Shown here piece by piece: positions 1 to 5,193 of a stretch of DNA of 5,758 nucleotides; position 1 is the stretch's first letter; each line of letters opens with the position of its first letter. The stretch lies in assembly GCA_029556005.1 (NCBI GenBank), contig JAKQGT010000055.1:1-5758 (forward strand), written 5' to 3'. A program made the position numbers and the translations under genes. This stretch comes from Chlamydiota bacterium. Its GTDB lineage: Bacteria > Chlamydiota > Chlamydiia > Chlamydiales > Simkaniaceae. The notes under the pieces were generated by a model that did no database searches, was not told the DNA's origin, and worked only from the letters and a program-made list of their open reading frames with translations.

Positions 1-1
1 A

Positions 2-928
2 GAGTTTCTGTGGTGGCGCACGGTTATGGATGATTTGGAGTATGGATTAAAAAACAATGCTATCATTGCTGACCCGAATAACTTCCCTCAAGGTCAGGCA
101 TTTAGCTTTACAGTCCGCGAACCCGATTTTCAGTTTGATCCCGGATTTCGTTTTGCAGCAGGTTATGATTTTGGGAGAGATAATTGGGATGTTTTCCTCA
201 GATGGACTCGCCTTTATACCCAGGCCTCAGACAGTGTTGATCAAGGAAGTGGAAATGACATTCTGATCCCTATTCGCGTTGAAACACTCTCTATCACTCA
301 AAATTTGGGAGGGGTGGCTTTGAGTCCTTATGGAAAGGTCAATTGGGATTTTCATTTTAACTCACTAGACTTTGAAATGGGATATGACTATTTTTTTAGC
401 CACCGCTTTTCTGTCCGTCCCCATATGGGGATCAAAGCAGCTTGGTTAGATATGAATTATCGAGTCAAGTATCTTGAAGCTTTAGTCGTCTCTGCCGGTG
501 ATATTGAAACGATGGATGGAAAAGGAGACAGCGATTATTGGGCTGTGGGTCCCCGCTTTGGAATTGATAGCTATCTTCATATTGGTTGGGGATTTAGTAT
601 TTATGGACAAATTTCTGGATCCCTTCTTTATGGACGATATGATACTAAGTACGATCAATCGGTTGTTTCTACGGTTCCTGGAAATGGTATCGTAGTCGAT
701 TTTGATATCAAGCAAGATGATTTTTATCGGTTGCGTTCGAATTTGCAAATGGCTCTAGGTGTAGAATGGGCCTATTGTTATGCGGGAAATTATCTCTTTG
801 CTCTTCATCTGGGGTGGGAGACACAATATTGGTGGAACCAACTTGAAATGCCCTTCTTCGGTTATTTTCAACCCGACGGAGACCTAACATTAAGTGGCCT
901 TACAGCAGGAGCTCGTTTTGATTTCTAA
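2..928 (+). CDS. OMP1: porin-like outer-membrane beta-barrel protein, 5'-partial
   Basis: The reading frame is open from the first bases of the window and reads EFLWWR before the methionine at position 26. That segment aligns with the first barrel strand of the two downstream paralogues (EGEFLWWR). The ATG at 26 is therefore internal, and about 58 N-terminal residues, including the signal peptide, lie outside the window. Seen: alternating aromatic/polar strands typical of an outer-membrane barrel, the DPGFR...GYDFGRDNWD block (138-191), the YWAVGPRFG block (536-562), QYWWNQ near 826 and a C-terminal RFDF ending in phenylalanine, as expected of a signal for the BAM insertion machinery. Segments such as 230-350 and 470-530 vary between paralogues and are probably surface loops. 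By family knowledge it resembles the chlamydial Pom/MOMP-like and Legionella Lpg1974-type pore-forming proteins; the exact family is my inference. OMP2 follows after 36 bases with no terminator, so the two are probably co-transcribed. Confidence 0.85.
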   Translation, partial: EFLWWRTVMDDLEYGLKNNAIIADPNNFPQGQAFSFTVREPDFQFDPGFRFAAGYDFGRDNWDVFLRWTRLYTQASDSVDQGSGNDILIPIRVETLSITQNLGGVALSPYGKVNWDFHFNSLDFEMGYDYFFSHRFSVRPHMGIKAAWLDMNYRVKYLEALVVSAGDIETMDGKGDSDYWAVGPRFGIDSYLHIGWGFSIYGQISGSLLYGRYDTKYDQSVVSTVPGNGIVVDFDIKQDDFYRLRSNLQMALGVEWAYCYAGNYLFALHLGWETQYWWNQLEMPFFGYFQPDGDLTLSGLTAGARFDF

Positions 929-953
929 TTATAATCAAATAGATAAAACCTTT

Positions 954-958
954 GGAGG
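954..958 (+). promoter_or_regulatory. Ribosome binding site that fixes the OMP2 start
   Basis: GGAGG lies 6 bases upstream of ATG at 965, an ideal spacing. The alternative in-frame TTG at 959 touches the GGAGG directly and could not use it, so ATG 965 is the start. The 36-base gap between OMP1 and OMP2 contains this site and no terminator or convincing promoter. Confidence 0.8.
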
Positions 959-964
959 TTGCTA

Positions 965-2092
965 ATGAAAAATTTTATCCTTTCAGTAGGAACGCTAACC
1001 TGTATGGTATCTACAGGATTTAGCGAAGGGTATCGTATCAATTCACAATCTCCTGAGGATCAGGGAATCCCCCCTAATCGAGAGATTGTGATTAACTCAA
1101 CGCAAGGATGTCTCTCTCAAGGGGCCTTTATTGAAGGAGAGTTTCTATGGTGGCGTGCTCAAGTCGATGATATTGACTATGCGCTGCAGTCAAAAGAACC
1201 GCTCCCTATTTTCACCCCCTTTCCAGCGATCATTGATACCCAAAAGATTGGACCTGATTTTAATTATGAACCGGGGGTGAGAGTATCTGCGGGGTATGAT
1301 TTTGGGAGAGACAATTGGGATCTTTTTTTACGGTGGACCTATCACTATACAAAAGCGACCCATCATGTCAATAGTCTTCCTAATGCTGCTGATATCAATG
1401 TTTATTCTCAAACGCAATTTCTCTTTGCAACACGCGTTGAGGCCCTTTCTATAGGAAATCCTAATTTTGAAAATCTGATTATTTCATCAGGGGGAGATGT
1501 AGAGTGGCAACTCCGGTTTAACGCTCTAGATTTCGAGATGGGATATGACTATTTTTTTAGCAAGCGCTTTTCCGTTAGACCTCATATGGGAATCAAAGCA
1601 GCCTGGATGCAGATGCATTATAACGTGAAATATGATCCTGCAGGGATTGTTCACCTAATTCAAACGGATAATTTTGCAAATATCTCAGGACGCTCCTCAA
1701 GCGATTACTGGGGCGTAGGTCCCCGCTTTGGGATAGATGGATATCTTCATATAGGTTGGGGCTTTAGCCTTTATGGCTTGATCTCCAGTGCCGCTCTTTA
1801 TGGAGAATATGATGCAAAATACCGAATCCTCAATGACAACTTAACTAATGCGACGCTTGATAGTGATATCACGGTTAAGGATGACTATTATCGTTTAAGA
1901 GTCATGAGCCAGCTAGCTTTGGGTCTGGAATGGGCCTGGTGTTTTTCTCGAGACTATTTATTGGCCTTTAATATTGGCTGGGAAACGCAATACTGGTGGA
2001 ATCAACTCGAACTTCCCTTCTTCAGCTACTTCCAACCTGATGGAGATCTCACATTTAGTGGACTCGATGTCGGAGCTCGCTTTGATTTTTAA
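965..2092 (+). CDS. OMP2: porin-like outer-membrane beta-barrel protein
   Basis: This is a 375-residue protein, complete. Residues 1-20 look like a signal peptide (MKNF, a hydrophobic core, then GFS before EG), so export through Sec with signal peptidase I is expected. A linker follows, with a conserved GC (C49). The barrel then begins at EGEFLWWR (57-64). Further blocks are EPGVR...GYDFGRDNWD, FEMGYDYFFSKRFSVRPHMG, SDYWGVGPRFG, HIGWGFSLYG, EWAWCF (C326), QYWWNQ and the terminal RFDF. The mature protein appears to have only two cysteines, C49 and C326, both at positions conserved in OMP3 and OMP4. This differs from classical cysteine-rich chlamydial MOMP. I infer a role in passive uptake or surface architecture as a porin. 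It is closest to OMP1 in this window, follows it by 36 bases and probably shares its transcript, which ends at the hairpin at 2115-2148. Confidence 0.9.
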   Translation: MKNFILSVGTLTCMVSTGFSEGYRINSQSPEDQGIPPNREIVINSTQGCLSQGAFIEGEFLWWRAQVDDIDYALQSKEPLPIFTPFPAIIDTQKIGPDFNYEPGVRVSAGYDFGRDNWDLFLRWTYHYTKATHHVNSLPNAADINVYSQTQFLFATRVEALSIGNPNFENLIISSGGDVEWQLRFNALDFEMGYDYFFSKRFSVRPHMGIKAAWMQMHYNVKYDPAGIVHLIQTDNFANISGRSSSDYWGVGPRFGIDGYLHIGWGFSLYGLISSAALYGEYDAKYRILNDNLTNATLDSDITVKDDYYRLRVMSQLALGLEWAWCFSRDYLLAFNIGWETQYWWNQLELPFFSYFQPDGDLTFSGLDVGARFDF

Positions 2093-2106
2093 AAGATATT
2101 GATCTT
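2093..2106 (+). other. Small inverted repeat between OMP2 stop and terminator
   Basis: AAGAT (2093-2097) and ATCTT (2102-2106) can form a 5-bp hairpin with loop ATTG directly after the stop codon. It is weak alone and could be chance. It is listed because similar elements occur at the same place after OMP3 and OMP4. Confidence 0.35.
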
Positions 2107-2114
2107 ATTCTCCT

Positions 2115-2148
2115 AAAAAAACCCTAGGACGCCCTAGGGTTTTTTTTT
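2115..2148 (+). terminator. Intrinsic terminator after OMP2
   Basis: CCCTAGG (2122-2128) pairs with CCTAGGG (2133-2139) around the 4-base loop ACGC. Nine T residues follow (2140-2148). Seven A residues precede the stem (2115-2121) and can pair with the T tract, so it could also work on the opposite strand. It separates the OMP1-OMP2 unit from OMP3. Confidence 0.9.
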
Positions 2149-2237
2149 AAATCAAAAAAAGATTGCAATAAATCCATCAATAGAAAAGAGTGAAGTTTAC
2201 TTTGGAAAATTTTTGAGTTTTACTAAGGAGGCTCTGC
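2149..2237 (+). other. Leader region of OMP3
   Basis: These 89 AT-rich bases between the OMP2 terminator and the OMP3 start must hold the OMP3 promoter if the terminator is efficient. A TTGCAA (2163-2168) resembles a -35 box, but no -10 box lies at 16-18 bases. The AAGGAGG ribosome binding site is at 2225-2231. No other structure was seen. Confidence 0.4.
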
Positions 2238-3452
2238 ATGAAATTTTTCTCCCTGATTTCTAGTGCAGCAGCATTAACAATGCTCTCTGCAAGCGGTTTT
2301 TGCGAAAACCAGATGACCGATCTGGAATCTCGTGTTTCCGGTATGGAAAAAACAAAGTCCTCATCGGTTATTACTTATTCTAATACAAGTAATGGTCAAT
2401 CTTCTCAAATGAGAATGGATGATCATGAGCGTCGGCTTCAGAACTTAGAGTACCAAAATGGCTCAAGCAGTTCTACGCAACAGATGCAAAAAAACGTTCT
2501 CACCACAGCCCGTGGCTGTCCGGGAACAAATGGCCCCTATTTTGATGTCGAATTTCTCTGGCTTCGTGCTGTAGAAGACGAGTTAAATTATGGGTGGAAA
2601 GGGACCCAGGAAGATGATGCTAGTCTTATCAGTGCAAAAGCTCTTGATCAAGACTGGGAATTCGATCCTGGTTTTCGTGTAGGTTTGGGTTATAATTTTG
2701 ATTATGATGATTGGGACCTCCATGCTTACTATACATGGCTTTATAGTTATCCCAACACATCAGCCTCTATTCCTCCACAACCGATTAATGGGCCGGATGA
2801 CGAGTTTATTGTTGGTCTATTTGCTCTGCAACCCGTTAATCAAGGATCCCTTGTATTCGAGTTGTTTGAGAATGTAAATAGTAGCTGGCAATTGCAGTTT
2901 AATGCCTGGGATTTAGAACTGGGTCGCAATTATTTTGTGGGCAAGGGTCTTGCTTTGCAACCTGTAGTAGGTTTGAAAGGAGCGCTCATTAGACAGCATT
3001 TAAATGTCCATTATACGACAACCAATACGAGTTTTACGTTTGCAGATATTTATGTAAGATGTAAATCGCGTTACTGGGGTGTGGGGCCAAAAGTTGGAGT
3101 TTTTGGTTCTTGGGACCTTGGTTATGGCTTTAGCATCAATGGAGATGTTCATGGAGCATTGCTCTATGGTGAGTTTACAACGCGTTTTAGTCAAAATGGT
3201 ATTCAAACAGATGGCGATCTTTTCAATCTACGTTTGACAGATAACTCTTATCGGTTACGTCCTATGGCCTATTTAAATCTAGGCCTAGAGTGGGGACGTT
3301 GCTTCTGGGAGTGGATGTTTTTCAGCTTCCATGTGGGCTGGGAATGCCAATACTGGTGGGATCAAATGGAGTTCACATCCTTTAAGGACATTACTCCAGA
3401 AGGAGCTCTATCTTTAACAGGACTGAATGCGGGATTCCGCTTCGACTTTTAG
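2238..3452 (+). CDS. OMP3: divergent porin-like barrel protein with coiled-coil-like N-terminal extension
   Basis: This is a 404-residue protein, complete. AAGGAGG (2225-2231) sits 6 bases before ATG 2238, the strongest ribosome binding site of the array. Residues 1-22 form a signal peptide ending SGFC before EN. Residues about 23-95 form a hydrophilic Ser/Gln-rich extension with two heptad-like segments, MTDLESRVSGMEK (26-38) and MDDHERRLQNLEYQ (60-73), compatible with short coiled coils in the periplasm. The barrel starts at VEFLWLR (104-110), about 44 residues later than in OMP2 or OMP4. Shared blocks are FDPGFR, RYWGVGPKVG, GYGFSINGD, ECQYWWDQ and the terminal FRFDF. The GRDNWD and FEMGYDYFF motifs are changed to YDDWD and LELGRNYFV, making it the outlier. 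Cysteines outside the signal hydrophobic core are C22 (probably at the cleavage site), C94, C275, C355 and C370. It is probably monocistronic, bounded by terminators on both sides. The porin role is inferred. Confidence 0.9.
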   Translation: MKFFSLISSAAALTMLSASGFCENQMTDLESRVSGMEKTKSSSVITYSNTSNGQSSQMRMDDHERRLQNLEYQNGSSSSTQQMQKNVLTTARGCPGTNGPYFDVEFLWLRAVEDELNYGWKGTQEDDASLISAKALDQDWEFDPGFRVGLGYNFDYDDWDLHAYYTWLYSYPNTSASIPPQPINGPDDEFIVGLFALQPVNQGSLVFELFENVNSSWQLQFNAWDLELGRNYFVGKGLALQPVVGLKGALIRQHLNVHYTTTNTSFTFADIYVRCKSRYWGVGPKVGVFGSWDLGYGFSINGDVHGALLYGEFTTRFSQNGIQTDGDLFNLRLTDNSYRLRPMAYLNLGLEWGRCFWEWMFFSFHVGWECQYWWDQMEFTSFKDITPEGALSLTGLNAGFRFDF

Positions 3453-3458
3453 TTTGAG

Positions 3459-3473
3459 TTAGGTTTAGCCTAA
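3459..3473 (+). other. Small inverted repeat between OMP3 stop and terminator
   Basis: TTAGG (3459-3463) and CCTAA (3469-3473) flank the loop TTTAG, 6 bases after the stop codon and 2 bases before the A tract of the terminator. It could be a secondary 3'-end hairpin, with low thermodynamic strength. Confidence 0.35.
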
Positions 3474-3475
3474 AT

Positions 3476-3510
3476 AAAAAAAACCAAGACAGAAACCTGT
3501 CTTGGTTTTT
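3476..3510 (+). terminator. Intrinsic terminator after OMP3
   Basis: CCAAGACAG (3484-3492) pairs with CTGTCTTGG (3497-3505), nine perfect base pairs around the loop AAAC. Eight A residues precede the stem and five T residues follow it, so it may act in both directions. It isolates OMP3 from OMP4. Confidence 0.9.
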
Positions 3511-3574
3511 CTATTTGCATAAAATGCATTTGGTATGAGATCACGGGTAAAACAACTTTTTTTAGGAATACTGT
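3511..3574 (+). promoter_or_regulatory. Leader region of OMP4 with palindrome and possible extended -10 box
   Basis: This stretch contains the perfect 10-base palindrome AAATGCATTT (3522-3531). TGG followed by TATGAG (3531-3539) could serve as an extended -10 box, but no good -35 box accompanies it. Seven T residues (3557-3563) lead into the TAGGA ribosome binding site. An operator at the palindrome is possible but unproven. Confidence 0.25.
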
Positions 3575-4648
3575 ATGAAATATTATGCTGCAATTTTATC
3601 TGGAATGGTTGCTTTATGCCATGTACATGGATTTTGCGATAATGAGCACGAAGCCCGCATTCAAAATTTAGAAAGTAGTTGTCCCGGACAAATCAACTCA
3701 AATGGAGTCCCTCATTCTGTTCATGGATGTATGTCCGGATTTTCTATCGAAGGGGAATTTTTATGGTGGCGGGCTCATTTAGATAGTTTGGATTATGCAG
3801 CCACTGTCAACGTCCCCATATTATCACCAGCGACTGAGGCTTTTGGGTATTATCATGAACCTAACTTTGAATACGATCCTGGGGTTCGTATCTCTCTAGG
3901 ATATGATTTTGGGCGGAGTAATTGGGATATCTTTTTAAGATGGAGCTACCACTATACAGATCCAACGGGGAGCGTCAGTGTTAATCCTGCTACAGGAAGT
4001 TTAGCTCCGATTCGAGACTATATTATCCCTTCAGGAAACATCGCGATTACTTTTGCAGATGCAGCGCATGTCAAATGGCAAAACCGGATAAATGTGATCG
4101 ATTTTGAAATGGGATATGACTATTTCTATAGTAAGCGCTATTCGATCCGTCCCTATATGGGGATTAAAGCGGCTTGGATTGATATGGAGTATCGTACGAA
4201 TTTAACAAATGTGACTGCGATTGCTCCTAATCCAAATATTGGAGATGTATTGATCAAAACAGCGTCAGATTATTGGGGGGTTGGTCCTGGGATCGGAATG
4301 AATGGATACCTTCATATTGGTTGGGGGTTTTCTCTTTATGGAACGGTTTCGGGAGCTCTTCTTTATGGGCAATATGATACAAGTTTCCATCAGGCCCTAA
4401 CAAGCGATTTAATTCCCAACATTACGCTCCGTTTAGATAACTATTTTCGCCAAAGAGCGATGGCTCAGATTATTCTAGGGTGTGAGTGGGCCTGGTGTTT
4501 TTCTGGAAATTACTTGCTAGCTCTTCATATAGGTTGGGAAGGGCAATACTGGTGGAACCAAAACCAGTTTCGCTATGTCCATGACGTAGAATTATCGGGA
4601 GATCTGACTTTTAGTGGGATTGACGCAGGCATTCGCTTTGATTTTTAA
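3575..4648 (+). CDS. OMP4: porin-like outer-membrane beta-barrel protein
   Basis: This is a 357-residue protein, complete. TAGGA (3563-3567) lies 7 bases before ATG 3575. Residues 1-21 are a signal peptide ending HGFC before DN. A short heptad-like piece, EHEARIQNLESS (24-35), closely matches the second coiled-coil segment of OMP3 (DHERRLQNLE). A conserved GC (C52) and the first strand EGEFLWWR (59-66) follow. The barrel blocks are YDPGVR...GYDFGRSNWD, FEMGYDYFYSKRYSIRPYMG, SDYWGVGPGIG, HIGWGFSLYG, CEWAWCF (C303 and C308), QYWWNQ and the terminal RFDF. In the barrel it belongs with OMP1 and OMP2, but its N-terminus resembles OMP3. Predicted loops, for example residues 128-160, share no sequence with the paralogues. 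It is probably monocistronic and ends at the hairpin at 4676-4706. I infer a surface porin; the substrate is unknown. Confidence 0.9.
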   Translation: MKYYAAILSGMVALCHVHGFCDNEHEARIQNLESSCPGQINSNGVPHSVHGCMSGFSIEGEFLWWRAHLDSLDYAATVNVPILSPATEAFGYYHEPNFEYDPGVRISLGYDFGRSNWDIFLRWSYHYTDPTGSVSVNPATGSLAPIRDYIIPSGNIAITFADAAHVKWQNRINVIDFEMGYDYFYSKRYSIRPYMGIKAAWIDMEYRTNLTNVTAIAPNPNIGDVLIKTASDYWGVGPGIGMNGYLHIGWGFSLYGTVSGALLYGQYDTSFHQALTSDLIPNITLRLDNYFRQRAMAQIILGCEWAWCFSGNYLLALHIGWEGQYWWNQNQFRYVHDVELSGDLTFSGIDAGIRFDF

Positions 4649-4651
4649 GAA

Positions 4652-4675
4652 CGAGAGCTTTTGAAGTAAATCTCG
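4652..4675 (+). other. Small inverted repeat abutting the OMP4 terminator
   Basis: CGAGA (4652-4656) and TCTCG (4671-4675) enclose 14 bases. The second arm touches the first base of the terminator stem at 4676, so the two helices could stack coaxially. The long loop makes this the weakest of the three. Confidence 0.3.
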
Positions 4676-4706
4676 AGCCCAAGAGGAAACTCTTGGGCTT
4701 TTTTTT
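4676..4706 (+). terminator. Intrinsic terminator after OMP4, with GAAA tetraloop
   Basis: AGCCCAAGAG (4676-4685) pairs perfectly with CTCTTGGGCT (4690-4699) around GAAA, a stable GNRA-type loop. Eight T residues run from 4699 to 4706. The descending arm also holds the likely -35 box of the ssb promoter. Confidence 0.93.
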
Positions 4707-4721
4707 CTTCTAAAGTATAAT
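4693..4721 (+). promoter_or_regulatory. Promoter for ssb-pepA
   Basis: A perfect TATAAT -10 box lies at 4716-4721. Exactly 17 bases upstream is TTGGGC (4693-4698), a partial match to TTGACA, inside the terminator's descending arm. The spacer is T-rich, a feature described for chlamydial major-sigma-factor promoters. Transcription would start near 4728, giving a leader of about 25 bases with GAGGT (4742-4746) before the ssb ATG. The -10 box is clear; the -35 box is weaker. Confidence 0.65.
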
Positions 4722-4752
4722 GGGGCTCAAGTGATTAATGTGAGGTAATCGT

Positions 4753-5193
4753 ATGAACCAGATGACAATTATGGGCCATTTAGGCTCCGATCCTGAGGTG
4801 CGTTTTACATCCTCTGGGCAGAAAGTGACAACGCTCCGGGTGGCAGCTAACCAAAGACGAGGGGGAAAAGACGAAACCTTCTGGTGGCGTATCACCATTT
4901 GGGGTGAGCAATTTGATAAGATCATGCCTTACTTTAAAAAAGGAAGTGCGATTATCGTCAGTGGCGAGATGCTCAAACCAGAAATCTATACTAATCGCGA
5001 TGGGCAACCCCAAGTCTCCCTCAATTTAGTTGCATATCATATCGCTTTCCCACCTTTTGGTAGGAAAGAAGAGGGAGGATCTCATGCTCAGCAAAATTAT
5101 GAGCCCTCGGGGCACATGCAGCAAGGGCAAGGAGATTCTCATCACGAGGAGTCAGAAAGTTCCGCATTTGCAGAGGATGAAATTCCCTTTTAA
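4753..5193 (+). CDS. ssb: Single-stranded DNA-binding protein
   Basis: SSB coats single-stranded DNA during replication, recombination and repair and recruits partner proteins through its C-terminal tip. The protein has 146 residues. Residues 1-100 form the OB fold: MNQMTIMGHLGSDPEVRFT, then VTTLRVAANQ, DETFWWRITIWGEQ, YFKKGSAIIVSGEM and the NLVAYHI closing strand. W44, W45, W50 and F54 are candidates for stacking on DNA bases. Residues 101-138 are a short flexible linker rich in Gln, Gly, His and Ser. The end, EDEIPF (141-146), is the acidic tip; the common form is DDDIPF. It is somewhat shorter than the 178-residue E. coli protein, through the linker. The start ATG 4753 has GAGGT 6 bases upstream. 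The stop codon overlaps the pepA start by one base, so the two genes form an operon. Confidence 0.97.
   Translation: MNQMTIMGHLGSDPEVRFTSSGQKVTTLRVAANQRRGGKDETFWWRITIWGEQFDKIMPYFKKGSAIIVSGEMLKPEIYTNRDGQPQVSLNLVAYHIAFPPFGRKEEGGSHAQQNYEPSGHMQQGQGDSHHEESESSAFAEDEIPF

Larger units (their letters stand above)
1..4648 (+). repeat. Tandem array of four paralogous outer-membrane barrel genes
   Basis: Four homologous genes lie head to tail in the same orientation. The homology is plain at protein level from the EFLW(W/L)R strand to the terminal RFDF. Between OMP1, OMP2 and OMP4 it also shows as short identical DNA blocks. For example, 377-400 matches 1538-1561 over 24 bases, and 371-393 matches 4103-4125 over 23 bases; all encode part of the FEMGYDYF segment. 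OMP3 shares the protein blocks but not the long DNA identities. This fits old tandem duplication followed by divergence. No direct repeats or mobile-element ends were seen at the array borders, and the left border is outside the window. Confidence 0.8.

Noticed and set aside
26..28. ATG at 26 as the start of OMP1
   Set aside because: The frame is open upstream and encodes EFLWWR, homologous to the internal first strand of OMP2 and OMP4, so this methionine is internal.
391..397. Run of seven T in OMP1 (and 1552-1558 in OMP2) as a phase-variation tract
   Set aside because: The tract is short, encodes conserved FF, is interrupted in OMP4, and all genes are in frame.
482..748. Antisense reading frames within the OMP genes, such as 482-748 and 3000-3206 on the minus strand
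   Set aside because: They lie wholly inside well-supported genes, have no ribosome binding site that I could see, and show no recognisable protein features.
959..961. TTG at 959 as the start of OMP2
   Set aside because: It touches the GGAGG site with no spacing. ATG 965 has ideal spacing and begins a normal signal peptide.
2196..2224. TTTACT-17-TTTACT as the OMP3 promoter
   Set aside because: The start site would fall inside or after the ribosome binding site, leaving no usable leader.
2292..2303. OMP3 and OMP4 as lipoproteins because of the Cys at the end of the signal peptide (SGFC, HGFC)
   Set aside because: Phe before Cys does not fit a lipobox, and OMP2 has Ser at the matching place. 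Signal peptidase I cleavage of a barrel protein is more likely.
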